From Sphingomonas montanisoli (GTDB lineage Bacteria; Pseudomonadota; Alphaproteobacteria; Sphingomonadales; Sphingomonadaceae), in contig NZ_VTOU01000004.1 in assembly GCF_008274695.1 (NCBI RefSeq), forward strand, positions 1 to 64,000: a stretch of DNA of 64,000 bases, in the 5' to 3' direction. This document shows positions 38,167-47,701 of this stretch, piece after piece. Position 1 is the stretch's first letter. The number at the start of each line of letters is the position of its first letter. Below the pieces are notes generated by a model. It did no database searches. It was not told where the DNA came from and saw nothing but the letters and a program-made list of their open reading frames with translations. A program made the translations under genes and the position numbers.

Positions 38167-39675
38167 TCAATTCACCGCCGCCCGTCGCCGATAGCTCAGT
38201 GCCTCGGCGACGTGGACGCGGCCGACAGTCTCCGCGCCGCTGAGATCGGCGACTGTTCGCGAAACGCGCAGCACGCGGTGATATCCGCGCGCCGACAGCC
38301 GCATCGCCTCGGCTGCCTGCGCGAGCAGTTTGCGGCCCGCATCGTCGGGGGTGGCGACGTCATCGAGCATAGTGCCGTCGGCCTCGGCATTGGTGCGCAC
38401 GCCGTGCGCCGCGTAGCGATCGGTCTGAATCGCGCGCGCTTCGGCAACGCGCGCGGCGACCTCGGCCGATCCTTCGGTGGGGGGCGGCAATACAAGATCG
38501 GCGGCGCTGACGGCCGCAACCTCGACATGTAAGTCGATGCGATCGAGCAGCGGCCCCGACAGCTTCGCCTGATAATCGGTCGCGCATTTCGGCGCGCGCG
38601 AGCAGGCAAGCGCGGCGTCGCCCAGATGGCCGCATCGACACGGATTCATCGCCGCTATCAACTGCACTCGCGCCGGGAAGGTGACGTGCGCATTGGCGCG
38701 CGCCACCGTGACCTTGCCGGTTTCGAGCGGCTGGCGCAGCGAATCGAGCACGCCCCGCTGGAACTCGGGCAGCTCGTCCAGGAAGAGGACGCCAAGATGC
38801 GCGAGGCTGACTTCGCCCGGCCGTACTTTCAGCCCGCCGCCGACCAGCGCCGCCATCGATGCCGAATGGTGCGGCGACCGGAATGGCCGCGCGCGGATCA
38901 GCCGGCCTTCGTTCAGTTCGCCCGCGACCGAAGCCACCATCGATACTTCGAGCGCCTCGGCGGGTGTCAGATCGGGCAGGATGCCGGGCAGGCACGCGGC
39001 CATCAGCGACTTGCCGGCACCGGGCGGACCACTGAACAGCAGATTATGTCCGCCCGCTGCCGCGATCTCCAGGGCGCGCTTGGCCGTCTCTTGCCCCTTC
39101 ACCTGCTTGAGATCCGCGATCGGCGGAGGCACCGCGGCCTCGCCGGGCTTGGGGGTGGGGAGGGGTGAGCCTCCCTTGAAATGGCCGATCAACGAGAGGA
39201 GATCGGGCGCCGCGATCACCTCGGCCGATCCCGCCCACGCAGCCTCCGGCCCCTGCGCCACCGGGCAGATCAGCCCAAGCTCGCGCTCGCTCGCGTGCAG
39301 CGCGGCCAGCAGCACGCCCGGTGTTGGCGCCACCCGCGCGTCGAGCCCGAGTTCGCCGACCACGACATAGGATGCCAGCGTCTCTGCATCGATCACCCCC
39401 ATCGCACCGAGCAGGCCCAGCGCGATCGGCAGGTCGTAATGAGACCCTTCCTTGGGCAGATCGGCGGGCGACAGGTTCACCGCGATATGCTTGGGCGGCA
39501 GCGCCAGCCCGATCGCGGAGAGCGCCCCGCGCACCCGCTCCCGGCTTTCGCCCACGGCCTTGTCGGCAAGGCCCACGACATTGAATTTGGGAAGGCCGGG
39601 CGAGACCTGCACCTGCACTTCGACGGCCCGCGCCTCCAGCCCCAGAAACGCTACCGTCGCGACGCGCGCCACCAT
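38167..39675 (-). CDS. comM: ComM/YifB-type Mg-chelatase-like AAA+ ATPase
   Basis: The 502-residue protein has an N-terminal Lon-substrate-binding-like/ribosomal S5-type domain (FNVVGLADKAVGESRERVRG), Walker A FSGPPGAGKSLMA, Walker B GVLFLDELPEF, and the Cys-containing segment MNPCRCGHLGDAALACSRAP of the C-terminal Mg-chelatase domain. In naturally transformable bacteria, ComM is a helicase that extends branch migration during DNA uptake. Confidence 0.93.
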   Translation of the reverse strand: MVARVATVAFLGLEARAVEVQVQVSPGLPKFNVVGLADKAVGESRERVRGALSAIGLALPPKHIAVNLSPADLPKEGSHYDLPIALGLLGAMGVIDAETLASYVVVGELGLDARVAPTPGVLLAALHASERELGLICPVAQGPEAAWAGSAEVIAAPDLLSLIGHFKGGSPLPTPKPGEAAVPPPIADLKQVKGQETAKRALEIAAAGGHNLLFSGPPGAGKSLMAACLPGILPDLTPAEALEVSMVASVAGELNEGRLIRARPFRSPHHSASMAALVGGGLKVRPGEVSLAHLGVLFLDELPEFQRGVLDSLRQPLETGKVTVARANAHVTFPARVQLIAAMNPCRCGHLGDAALACSRAPKCATDYQAKLSGPLLDRIDLHVEVAAVSAADLVLPPPTEGSAEVAARVAEARAIQTDRYAAHGVRTNAEADGTMLDDVATPDDAGRKLLAQAAEAMRLSARGYHRVLRVSRTVADLSGAETVGRVHVAEALSYRRRAAVN

Positions 39676-39739
39676 GCATTCAGCCCCCGCTGTTCGCGCC
39701 CTGTTCTAGCGAGGGGAAGGCACTTGTCGAGAGGCTAAG

Positions 39740-40759
39740 TCACGCCAGTCTGCGCTGGATCAGGCTCTGCGCCGTCGCCAGCGCGGCCACGCGCGTCGGG
39801 ATGAGCGCGCGCTGGAGCAGGGCAATGCCGCCCGACAGGTCATAGTGGCGGCGTACGCCCAGATAGGCGCGGTTGCTGGATAACGACCGATCGAAGCGTG
39901 CGACGATCCTGGTCAGCCAGTCGGGCATGCGGCGCTTCGGCAGCTTTGCGGCACGTTCCGGAAGGTCCGCGCGCAGCCCATCGGCGATCGCAATCAGCGG
40001 CTCGGCTGGATTGGAGACGATGAAGCGCTGCCCGCCCGCGTTCGGCCCGAGCATCGCCTCGACATGCGCCTCGGCCACGTCGCGAACGTCGACATAAGGC
40101 AGCACCATGTCGGGTGCCATCGGCACCTTGCCCCGGAGCATACGCTGGATCGTGCGCGCCGATGTGCCCGGATCGTCGTCGATCAGCGGGCCGAGCATCG
40201 TGCCGGGGTTGATCACCACCAATCTGTCGCGCGCGCCAGCACGGTCGGCGATCGTCCACGCCTCGCGCTCGGCAAGCGTCTTGGACCGCATGTAGGCGTT
40301 GACGTCCTCGCCCTCGAGTTCGGCCCAGTCGTGGGGGCCCAGCCGGACGCTATCATCACGCCGCCCGCCATCGATCGCGCAGAGCGAGGAGGTGACGACG
40401 ATCCGCCGATGGCCGGCCGCCAGCGCGGCATCGAGCGCGCGGCGCGTGCCCTGGATGGCGGGACGGATCAGCGCATCGGGATCGGCGGGCATTTCGAGCT
40501 GGAAGGGGGACGCGGTGTGGATGGTGTAGGCGGACGATCCGGCTGCCTCTTCCCAGCCGTCGTCCTTCATCAGATCGAGCGGGACGATGCGCAGCCGCGA
40601 AATATCGGCGCCTTCCGCGGACAAGGCGTTGCGAACGGCCGCGCCTTTCGCCTGTGTCCGCGCGCTGCCGATCACCTTCAGCCCGCGCCTGAGCAGGGCC
40701 TGCGCCACATGCGCGCCCAGAAAGCCGGTAACCCCTGTCACCAATACGCTATCCGCCAC
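39740..40759 (-). CDS. NAD(P)-dependent epimerase/reductase (extended SDR)
   Basis: This 339-residue protein has the nucleotide-binding glycine motif VTGVTGFLGAHV and the active-site YMRSK (Tyr-x-x-x-Lys), plus a Ser in SSLCAIDG. It is most like dihydroflavonol reductase/cinnamoyl-CoA reductase-type SDRs acting on carbonyl groups. The GTG at 40759 (VADSVLV) has GGAG at good distance, and the upstream TTG at 40783 has none. Confidence 0.85.
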   Translation of the reverse strand: MADSVLVTGVTGFLGAHVAQALLRRGLKVIGSARTQAKGAAVRNALSAEGADISRLRIVPLDLMKDDGWEEAAGSSAYTIHTASPFQLEMPADPDALIRPAIQGTRRALDAALAAGHRRIVVTSSLCAIDGGRRDDSVRLGPHDWAELEGEDVNAYMRSKTLAEREAWTIADRAGARDRLVVINPGTMLGPLIDDDPGTSARTIQRMLRGKVPMAPDMVLPYVDVRDVAEAHVEAMLGPNAGGQRFIVSNPAEPLIAIADGLRADLPERAAKLPKRRMPDWLTRIVARFDRSLSSNRAYLGVRRHYDLSGGIALLQRALIPTRVAALATAQSLIQRRLA

Positions 40760-40815
40760 CGCATTGCTCCGCGATCGTATCAATCAAGATACTCTCGGGG
40801 CCAAAACACGTTCCC

Positions 40816-41892
40816 TTATTCAGCGGAGCCGAGGTAAATCAGCATTGCGAAGAACAGGCTGGCGGTGACCGTGGTCATCGTCAGCAGGACGCACATTCGC
40901 CAGAAGGCGGCGGTGTTGCTAAGCTGATAGGCGCCCTTTAATTGCCGATACATGTGGATCGGCGGGATGACGGCAAAGGCCGTCCACAGAATCCACTGTG
41001 GGATCCACAGAAAATAGAGCGCCGCCAGCGTCGTCGCCATCAACAGCATGAACGACAGCGAATAGGTGGCGAAAATCGCGTGATCGTAGAGCCCGACATC
41101 ACGGCGCAGGGGAAAGAGCAGCCAGATGAACGGCAGCGAGATGGGGATCAGCGCCCAGCTATATTTGTAGGCGTAGCTCTTCATCTTGTAGGCGACAAGG
41201 GCAGGGTTTTCGGCGGCATGCTCGATCGGGTTCATGGCCTTTTCCGCCTTCGGCGGCGTGCGGAGCCTGGCCGGTTCGATCTTGAGCGCGGTCGCGGCGG
41301 CGGTCAGTTGAGCGATCTGCGCCCTGGCCTTGTCGCGCTTCACGACGGCGGCGGCGCGGTCCTCGCTATCCTCGGCGTCGGTCGTGTCGATTGGCTTCGC
41401 AAGCCGCCTCTCGGCCTTGGTGAGGCGCGCCGCCTGATATTGATATTCGGCGATCAGTCCCGTCTCCGGCTTGGCCCGAGCGAAGGTGCCGAAGTCCATA
41501 TTCTTCGTGAGCGACGCCGTGACCGCGAACATGATGAAGACGGAGAAGAGGAATAGTGCCATCGGCGAGACGAACTTCACCCGCTCGCCCTGCGCATAGC
41601 GGCGCGTCAGTTCGCCCGGCCGCCACGCCAGCATCGGCAGGGTGTTCCAAGTCCGTCCTTCGAAATGGAATACGCCGTGCAGGATGTCGTGGACCAGCGC
41701 CATCATTGTGCGGTGGACATGTCCGTGCTGGCCGCAGGTGGCGCAATAGGTGCCGGTCAGCATCGCGCCGCAATTGGCGCAGTCACCGCTCTGGTCATGT
41801 CCGTCGGCGCCGGCGGAATGGCCTAGCCTGTCTACCGTTCGCGCGACGATGCCGCCCGTGACGACGCTGCCGATATTGTTGAGATCGCTCAT
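40816..41892 (-). CDS. DUF3667 membrane protein
   Basis: This 358-residue protein has a zinc ribbon (CANCGAMLTGTYCATCGQHG), then an amphipathic segment with HDILHGVFHFEGRTWNTLPM and ELTRRYAQGERVKFVSPMAL, which is the DUF3667 signature. There are about five transmembrane helices. A charged loop of about 130 residues (with KAERRLAKPIDTTDAEDSED) lies between the first and second membrane parts. Function is unknown. Confidence 0.88.
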   Translation of the reverse strand: MSDLNNIGSVVTGGIVARTVDRLGHSAGADGHDQSGDCANCGAMLTGTYCATCGQHGHVHRTMMALVHDILHGVFHFEGRTWNTLPMLAWRPGELTRRYAQGERVKFVSPMALFLFSVFIMFAVTASLTKNMDFGTFARAKPETGLIAEYQYQAARLTKAERRLAKPIDTTDAEDSEDRAAAVVKRDKARAQIAQLTAAATALKIEPARLRTPPKAEKAMNPIEHAAENPALVAYKMKSYAYKYSWALIPISLPFIWLLFPLRRDVGLYDHAIFATYSLSFMLLMATTLAALYFLWIPQWILWTAFAVIPPIHMYRQLKGAYQLSNTAAFWRMCVLLTMTTVTASLFFAMLIYLGSAE

Positions 41893-41972
41893 CGCATCGC
41901 AGAATGGCAAGTCGCGTGCCGCCCGTCGAGGGACTAGTTCGCAGGCCGATCAAGATCGGATAGGACAAGGCG

Positions 41973-43490
41973 ATGGAGAGGACTGGCGACTGGTGGGAGC
42001 ATCCCGCGTTGCTTGCCGCGCTCGTCGTCGCGGCTGCGGCGCCGTTGCTGTGGCCCGCCATCCCGCCACTGGTCGATCTGCCGGGGCATATCGGGCGTCT
42101 GCACGTTGCCGATGCGATCGCGACGTCGCCTTATCTCAAGCAATGGTTCGCCTATCGCTGGGCGCTCGTCGGCAATCTCGGCGTCGATGTGATTGCGATA
42201 CCGCTCGGCCATCTGATCGGGCTGGAGTTGGCGGTGAAGGCGATCATGATCGCGGTTGCGGCGCTCACGGCGGCATCGATGTTGTGGCTGGCGCGCGAGA
42301 TACACGGGCGGGTGCCGCCGACTGCGGCCTTCGCACTACCGCTGGTCCTGTGCTTCCCCTTCATGTTCGGCTTCGCCAATTATGTGCTGGGGATCGCACT
42401 GATGTTCGGCGGTCTGGCGCTGTGGGTCCGGCTGGCGCGATTGGGGCGGACGCGACTGCGCTTCGCGTGTTTCGTGCCGATCGCTTTCGTGACATTCGTC
42501 GCGCACGGGGTCGCGTGGGGGATGTTGGGGGTCGCGGCCTTTGCGTTCGAGTGGGCCGATCTGCGCCGCGCGGGTTTTTCCCCCGGCATCGCACTGCTGC
42601 GCGCCGCGATCGCGATCGTGCCGCTTGCGCTGCCCGGCCTGCTGCTGGTCGGCTGGCTCGGCCAGCATGTCGAAGGGCCGCCGCTGCGCTGGTCGACGAT
42701 CTCCGCCAAATATTATTTCGCGATGGCGATCCTGCGCAACGACGACGAACTGATCGACGTGACGAGTGCGCGGCTGCTCTACGGACTGATCGTCCTGGGG
42801 ATCGGCGGGCTGGTCCTGCGGGTCGAGCGGCGGCTGGGCGCGGCGGCGCTCGCATTGTTCGTCGCCTTCCTGATCATGCCGGGAACGGCGCTCGGCTCCT
42901 TCTTCTCGGACATGCGGATCATCCCCTATGCGGTGGCGCTCGCGCTCCTCGCCTTGACGCCGAAGGACGGGATGGAGCGGTGGCGCGCGCCGATCGCGGC
43001 GGCGGCGATCCTGTTCGCGCTGGCGCGGTTCGCGGTCAGCGGCGCCACGCTGTATCGGGTCGACCGAACCTGGAGCGCGCAGCTTGCCGCGCTCGATCAT
43101 GTGTCGCGCGGCAGCCGGGTGTTCGTGCTGGCGAACGTCCCATGCGCCGACGACTGGCGCCAACCGCGCGTCGACCATCTCGGGTCGATGGCGATCGCAC
43201 GGCGTGATTCCTTCGCGAACGGGCAGTGGCCGATGCCGGGCGGGCGGCTGTTGTCGATCACTTATGCGCCTGCGCGGAACTTCGCGCTCGATCCCAGCCA
43301 GGAACTGAGGCCTGCTCGCTGTCGCCAGCCGGGCAGTTACAGCATGGCGCAGGCGACGGCGCAGCTGCCACGCGCCGCGTTCGACTATATGTGGCTGATC
43401 GACGTACCGCCTGCGCAGTGGCCGACCGAGCCTTGGCTGGCGCCGGTGTGGCGTGGGCGGACGGGAATTCTCTATCGCGTCGCGCGCTGA
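41973..43490 (+). CDS. Polytopic membrane protein, possible GT-C-type transferase
   Basis: This 505-residue protein has about ten hydrophobic helices and a C-terminal soluble part of about 120 residues. The early loop PPLVDLPGHIGRLHVADAIA with its Asp residues after the first helix, and the long periplasmic C-terminus, recall GT-C glycosyltransferases. However, no diagnostic motif is complete. It diverges from the DUF3667 gene and precedes rpmH. Confidence 0.6.
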   Translation: MERTGDWWEHPALLAALVVAAAAPLLWPAIPPLVDLPGHIGRLHVADAIATSPYLKQWFAYRWALVGNLGVDVIAIPLGHLIGLELAVKAIMIAVAALTAASMLWLAREIHGRVPPTAAFALPLVLCFPFMFGFANYVLGIALMFGGLALWVRLARLGRTRLRFACFVPIAFVTFVAHGVAWGMLGVAAFAFEWADLRRAGFSPGIALLRAAIAIVPLALPGLLLVGWLGQHVEGPPLRWSTISAKYYFAMAILRNDDELIDVTSARLLYGLIVLGIGGLVLRVERRLGAAALALFVAFLIMPGTALGSFFSDMRIIPYAVALALLALTPKDGMERWRAPIAAAAILFALARFAVSGATLYRVDRTWSAQLAALDHVSRGSRVFVLANVPCADDWRQPRVDHLGSMAIARRDSFANGQWPMPGGRLLSITYAPARNFALDPSQELRPARCRQPGSYSMAQATAQLPRAAFDYMWLIDVPPAQWPTEPWLAPVWRGRTGILYRVAR

Positions 43491-43505
43491 TCGGCTGGCT
43501 TCGCA

Positions 43506-43534
43506 TTGACTCGGGGACGGATTTTGCCTAAGCG
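43506..43534 (+). promoter_or_regulatory. Weak promoter candidate upstream of rpmH
   Basis: TTGACT (43506-43511) is a good -35, with TAAGCG 17 bp further as a poor -10, about 65 bp before the rpmH ATG. The cluster needs a promoter in this 110 bp gap, but the -10 is not convincing. Confidence 0.33.
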
Positions 43535-43600
43535 CCCCCTCGTCAGTGGCCATCGCACGTTCGGTGGCCCTTTTACTTTTGAAGATTCGAGAGACGAACG

Positions 43601-43735
43601 ATGAAGCGCACTTTTCAGCCGAGCAACCTGGTCCGCAAGCGTCGCCACGGCTTCCGTGCGCGCAGCGCCACGCCCGGCGGCCGCAAGGTGCTTGCCGCTC
43701 GCCGCAGCCGCGGCCGCAACAAGCTCTCCGCGTAA
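43601..43735 (+). CDS. rpmH: 50S ribosomal protein L34
   Basis: The 44-residue protein [20 protein letters not shown], then [18 protein letters not shown] is a complete L34 of the large subunit, highly basic as always. It opens the conserved cluster rpmH-rnpA-yidD-yidC-yihA, which links ribosome assembly, tRNA 5' processing and membrane protein insertion. rnpA starts 9 bp after its stop. Confidence 0.98.
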   Translation: MKRTFQPSNLVRKRRHGFRARSATPGGRKVLAARRSRGRNKLSA

Positions 43736-43743
43736 CATCGCCA

Positions 43744-44073
43744 ATGTCCTACGCGGTGCTTCAGCGCCGCGCGGACTTTCTGGCCGCGAACAACGGACGC
43801 CGGGCTCCCATGCCCGGCTTCGTTTTGTTGGTGCGCCCGCGCGGGGACGATGATCCCGTCATGCGCCTCGGCATCACCGTCACCAAGAAGATCGGCAATG
43901 CGGTGGTTCGCAACCGCATGAAGCGCCGCTTTCGCGCGCTGGCGCGGGATGTTCTGGCCGAAGCCGGCATTGCGGGCGCGGATCATGTTCTGATCGGTCG
44001 GGCTGGCGGGGTGGAGCGCGATTTCGCGAATCTGCGCGCCGAGCTGGTCAAGGCATTGCGCAAGGTCGGCTGA
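43744..44073 (+). CDS. rnpA: Ribonuclease P protein component
   Basis: This 109-residue basic subunit binds RNase P RNA and helps cleave the 5' leader of tRNA precursors. The RNR signature appears as [13 protein letters not shown], preceded by [13 protein letters not shown]. The TGA overlaps the yidD ATG (TGATG). Confidence 0.95.
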   Translation: MSYAVLQRRADFLAANNGRRAPMPGFVLLVRPRGDDDPVMRLGITVTKKIGNAVVRNRMKRRFRALARDVLAEAGIAGADHVLIGRAGGVERDFANLRAELVKALRKVG

Positions 44074-44285
44074 TGTTCGCCAAGCTCATCATCCTGATTG
44101 CGCGGGCGTGGCAATATGGCCCGTCGCTGATCCTTCCGCCCACTTGTCGCTTCATGCCGAGCTGTTCGGCCTATACGATCGAGGCCGTGACGCGCTATGG
44201 CGCGGTCAAAGGGGGCTGGCTCGGGATTCGCCGTATCTGCCGATGCCATCCCTGGGGTGCTTCGGGATATGACCCGGTCCCGTGA
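44073..44285 (+). CDS. yidD: Membrane protein insertion efficiency factor YidD
   Basis: This 70-residue protein has the YidD signature: [20 protein letters not shown], then [17 protein letters not shown], with the conserved cysteines. An amphipathic N-terminal helix ([13 protein letters not shown]) attaches it to the inner membrane face. It works with YidC, encoded 24 bp downstream. Confidence 0.95.
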   Translation: MFAKLIILIARAWQYGPSLILPPTCRFMPSCSAYTIEAVTRYGAVKGGWLGIRRICRCHPWGASGYDPVP

Positions 44286-44309
44286 CGCCGATATTTTTCA
44301 GGAGCCTTT

Positions 44310-46034
44310 GTGGATAATCAGCGCAACCTGATCCTTGCGATCGTGCTGTCGGCGATCGTGCTGTTCGGCTGGACGGCGCTGGCCGACCGTTTCTTCCCGG
44401 TCGCCAAGCCCGCCGTGACCAAGATCCAGGGCGGCAAGGAACAGGTGTTGCCGCAGCCGGGCGTCGCCAGCGGTCCTGCCGCGATCCGCAACCGCGCGAT
44501 CGTGCTGAAGGAAGCGCCGCGCGTCACGATCGACACGCCCAAGCTCGTTGGCTCGATCAACCTGAAGGGCGCGCGCATCGATGATCTGATGCTCAAGGCC
44601 TATAAGGAAACGGTCGCGAAGAACTCGCCACCGATCCGCCTGCTGTCGCCCAACGGATCGCCCGACGCTTATTATGCGGGCTTCGGCTGGACGGGTAACG
44701 GCATCGACGCCCCCGGCCCGAACAGTGTGTGGACGGCCGATGCGGCCGCGCTCACCCCGACCAAGCCCGTCACGCTCAGCTGGAAGAACAATCGCGGCCA
44801 GACCTTCCAGACGGTGATCGCCGTCGACACCGATTATATGTTCACGGTCACGCAGAAGCTCGCGAACGGTGGCACCGCCCCCGTCTCCGCGCGGCCTTAT
44901 GGCCTGATCTCGCGCTATGGCGCGTCGAAGGATGCCTGGTCGTACAGCAACCGCATCGGCGCGATGCATAAGGTCGATGACGAGAAGATCGCTTTCACCG
45001 AATATAAGGAAGTCGGGGAATCGGGCGTTACCGGCATCCGCTTCGGCTCCAAGGGCACCTGGCTCGGCTTCGGCGACAAATATTGGCTGACCGCGCTGGT
45101 GCCCGACGCCAAGGCGACGATCGAGGCCGGTTTCCTCTCGCCGCAGACCAACGTCTATCAGGCGGTCGAAAGCGGGGCTGCGACGATCGTCGCGCCCGGC
45201 GCCACCGCCATGACCACCCAGCGCTTCTTCGCGGGCGCCAAGGAAGTCGCGATCCTCAACGCCTATCAGGATAAGTTCGCGATCGACCAGTTCAGCCGCA
45301 CGATCGACTGGGGCTGGTTCGAGATCATCGAACGCCCGATCTTCTGGGTCCTGGACTGGCTGTTCAAGTTCGTCGGCAATTTCGGCGTCGCGATCATCCT
45401 GCTTACCTTCATCGTGCGCGGGCTGATGTTCCCGATAGCGCAGAAGCAGTTCCGGTCGATGGCGTCGATGCGCGCCGTCCAGCCGAAGATGAAGGAGCTG
45501 CAGGAGCGCCATAAGGACGACAAGCCGCGGCTCCAGCAGGAGATGCTGAAGCTGTATCAGGAGGAGAAGGTTAATCCGCTTGCCGGCTGCCTTCCCACCT
45601 TCCTGCAGATCCCTGTGTTCTATGCGCTCTACAAGGTGCTGATGATCACGATCGAGATGCGGCACCAGCCGTTCATTCTGTGGATTCGCGATCTGTCCGC
45701 GCCCGATCCGCTCCACATCCTCAACCTGTTCGGCCTGCTGAACTTCACGCCGCCGGCCTTCCTGGGCATCGGCGTTCTGGCGCTGCTGCTGGGCATCTCG
45801 ATGTGGCTGCAGTTCCGCCTCAATCCGCAGGCTGGCATGGATCCGGCGCAGGCGCAGATCATGGGCCTGATGCCGTGGATCATGATGTTCATCATGGCCC
45901 CGTTCGCGGCGGGCCTGCTGGTGTACTGGATCACGTCGAACCTGCTGACGATCGCGCAGCAGATGTTCCTCTACAGCCGCCATCCCGGTATCAAGGCTGC
46001 GGCGGCGGCCACCGCAGGACCGGCAAAGAAGTGA
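44310..46034 (+). CDS. yidC: Membrane protein insertase YidC
   Basis: This 574-residue insertase of the Oxa1/YidC family has an N-terminal transmembrane helix (LILAIVLSAIVLFGW), a large periplasmic domain, and the conserved five-helix core including IERPIFWVLDWLFKFVGNFG, NPLAGCLPTFLQIPVF and the hydrophilic groove. The GTG start has AGGAG five bases upstream. The TGA overlaps the yihA GTG (GTGA). Confidence 0.97.
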   Translation: MDNQRNLILAIVLSAIVLFGWTALADRFFPVAKPAVTKIQGGKEQVLPQPGVASGPAAIRNRAIVLKEAPRVTIDTPKLVGSINLKGARIDDLMLKAYKETVAKNSPPIRLLSPNGSPDAYYAGFGWTGNGIDAPGPNSVWTADAAALTPTKPVTLSWKNNRGQTFQTVIAVDTDYMFTVTQKLANGGTAPVSARPYGLISRYGASKDAWSYSNRIGAMHKVDDEKIAFTEYKEVGESGVTGIRFGSKGTWLGFGDKYWLTALVPDAKATIEAGFLSPQTNVYQAVESGAATIVAPGATAMTTQRFFAGAKEVAILNAYQDKFAIDQFSRTIDWGWFEIIERPIFWVLDWLFKFVGNFGVAIILLTFIVRGLMFPIAQKQFRSMASMRAVQPKMKELQERHKDDKPRLQQEMLKLYQEEKVNPLAGCLPTFLQIPVFYALYKVLMITIEMRHQPFILWIRDLSAPDPLHILNLFGLLNFTPPAFLGIGVLALLLGISMWLQFRLNPQAGMDPAQAQIMGLMPWIMMFIMAPFAAGLLVYWITSNLLTIAQQMFLYSRHPGIKAAAAATAGPAKK

Positions 46035-46708
46035 ACGAACCCACCTACGAGCAGGAAGAACTGGTCGAGGCCGCGCGCAAGCTGTTCGCGGGACCGATCG
46101 CCTTCCTGCGCTCGGCACCGGGCCTTAATTTCCTGCCCGAAGCCGATGCGCCCGAAATCGCTTTTGCGGGCCGCTCGAACGTCGGCAAGTCGTCGCTGCT
46201 CAACGCGCTCACCAACCGCAACGGTCTCGCGCGTACTTCGAACACCCCGGGCCGCACGCAGGAACTGAACTTCTTCGATGTGGGCGGCGGCGCGGATGAC
46301 GAGACCAGCGATGTGCCACCGGTTCTGCGCCTGGTCGACATGCCAGGCTATGGCTTTGCCAAGGCGCCCAAGGATGTCGTCAAGAAGTGGCGCTTCCTGG
46401 TCAACGACTATCTGCGTGGCCGTCAGGTGCTGCGCCGCGCACTCGTCCTCATCGACAGCCGCCACGGCATCAAGGATGTCGACCGCGAGGTGATGAAGAT
46501 GCTCGACGAGGCCGCGGTGTCATACCATGTCGTGCTGACCAAGGCCGACAAGATCAAGGCCAGCGAACTCGCCGCCGTCACCGAACGGACGGAGGCCGAA
46601 GCGCGCAAGCACGTCGCCGCGCATCCCAAGCTGCTGGTGACGTCGAGCGAAAAGGATTTCGGCATCGCAGAACTGCGCGCGGCCGTCCTCGAAGCGATCA
46701 TGAACTGA
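46031..46708 (+). CDS. engB: Ribosome biogenesis GTPase YihA/YsxC (EngB)
   Basis: This 225-residue GTPase assists late assembly of the large ribosomal subunit. G1 is GRSNVGKSS (47-55), the G2 Thr is in NTPGRTQ, G3 is DMPGYG, G4 TKAD and G5 VTSSEK. The GTG start overlaps the yidC stop, as is usual for this cluster. After the stop a short hairpin (CCGTCACC/GGTGACGG, 46716-46734) without a T-run may mark the transcript end. Confidence 0.96.
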   Translation: MNEPTYEQEELVEAARKLFAGPIAFLRSAPGLNFLPEADAPEIAFAGRSNVGKSSLLNALTNRNGLARTSNTPGRTQELNFFDVGGGADDETSDVPPVLRLVDMPGYGFAKAPKDVVKKWRFLVNDYLRGRQVLRRALVLIDSRHGIKDVDREVMKMLDEAAVSYHVVLTKADKIKASELAAVTERTEAEARKHVAAHPKLLVTSSEKDFGIAELRAAVLEAIMN

Positions 46709-46750
46709 TTTCCATCCGTCACCGCGGGTGACGGAGCAAAGGCGCAACCC

Positions 46751-46777
46751 GTCTCGACTTCGCGCAACCCAAACGGG
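46751..46777. repeat. Decayed copy of the sdhE-mfd inverted repeat
   Basis: GTCTCGACTTCGC at 46751-46763, followed a few bases later by AAACGGG, follows the order of one arm of the palindrome at 30354-30430 (GTCTCGACTTCGCTCGACAC, then GAACGG). The second arm is lost. It lies in the gap before ubiA. Confidence 0.5.
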
Positions 46778-46789
46778 TAGGGGAACGGG

Positions 46790-47701
46790 ATGGAAAAGCC
46801 CGACATCGTCGCCGACAGCCAGAGCCGCGGCCTGCTCGAACGGCTGCCCCCGCGCGTCCGCGATTATGTCCAGCTCGCACGGATCGATCGGCCGATCGGG
46901 GCCTGGTTGCTATTCTGGCCGGGCGCGTGGGCGATTGCACTGGCGGGCCATGCGCTTGATCGCTGGGATCTGTTGCTGTGGTTCGGTCTGGGCGCCTGGG
47001 CGATGCGCGGCGCGGGCTGCGTCTATAACGACATCGTCGATCGCGATCTCGACGCCAAGGTCGCGCGCACGGCGGGCCGGCCGTTGGCGAGCGGGCGGAT
47101 CGAACTGGACGCCGCGTGGACCTTCCTCGGCATTCTCTGCCTGATCGGGTTGATCGTCCTGCTCCAACTCAACATGTTCGCCGCGATCGTCGCGGTCGCG
47201 AGCCTCGGCGCGGTCGCCGCCTATCCCTTCATGAAGCGGATCACCTGGTGGCCGCAGGCTTGGCTCGGCATCGTCTTTTCGTGGGGGTTGATCGTCGCGT
47301 GGCCGGCTGTGACGGGCGGTTTCTCGCCCGTTATGTGGGTGCTCTATGCCGGGTCGATCTTCTGGGTGATCGGTTACGATACGATCTACGCTTTGCAGGA
47401 TATCGAGGACGATGCGCTGGCGGGGGTGAAGTCGTCAGCCCGCGCGCTGGGCCGCCATGCGCGGCGCGGGGTGGCTTTATGCTACGTCATCGCAATAGGA
47501 TGCTGGGCTTCGGCCTTCTGGCAGATGCGCCCCGACCCACTCGCGCTCGCGGCCTTGTTGCCGATCGGCGCGCACCTCGGCTGGCAGGTCGCCGCCCTCA
47601 ACCGCGCCGATCCGGCCGATGCGCTGGCAAAGTTCCGGTCGAACCGATTTGCTGGGCTGCTGATGTTCCTCGCCTGCTTCGTGGTCGGCGCTACCGCCTA
47701 A
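46790..47701 (+). CDS. ubiA: 4-hydroxybenzoate polyprenyltransferase
   Basis: UbiA attaches the polyprenyl chain to 4-hydroxybenzoate in ubiquinone synthesis. The 303-residue integral membrane protein shows the first Asp-rich motif NDIVDRDLDAKVARTAGRP and the second in YDTIYALQDIEDDALAGVKS, plus eight to nine hydrophobic helices. Its TAA overlaps the stop of the convergent gene (CTAA). Confidence 0.95.
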   Translation: MEKPDIVADSQSRGLLERLPPRVRDYVQLARIDRPIGAWLLFWPGAWAIALAGHALDRWDLLLWFGLGAWAMRGAGCVYNDIVDRDLDAKVARTAGRPLASGRIELDAAWTFLGILCLIGLIVLLQLNMFAAIVAVASLGAVAAYPFMKRITWWPQAWLGIVFSWGLIVAWPAVTGGFSPVMWVLYAGSIFWVIGYDTIYALQDIEDDALAGVKSSARALGRHARRGVALCYVIAIGCWASAFWQMRPDPLALAALLPIGAHLGWQVAALNRADPADALAKFRSNRFAGLLMFLACFVVGATA

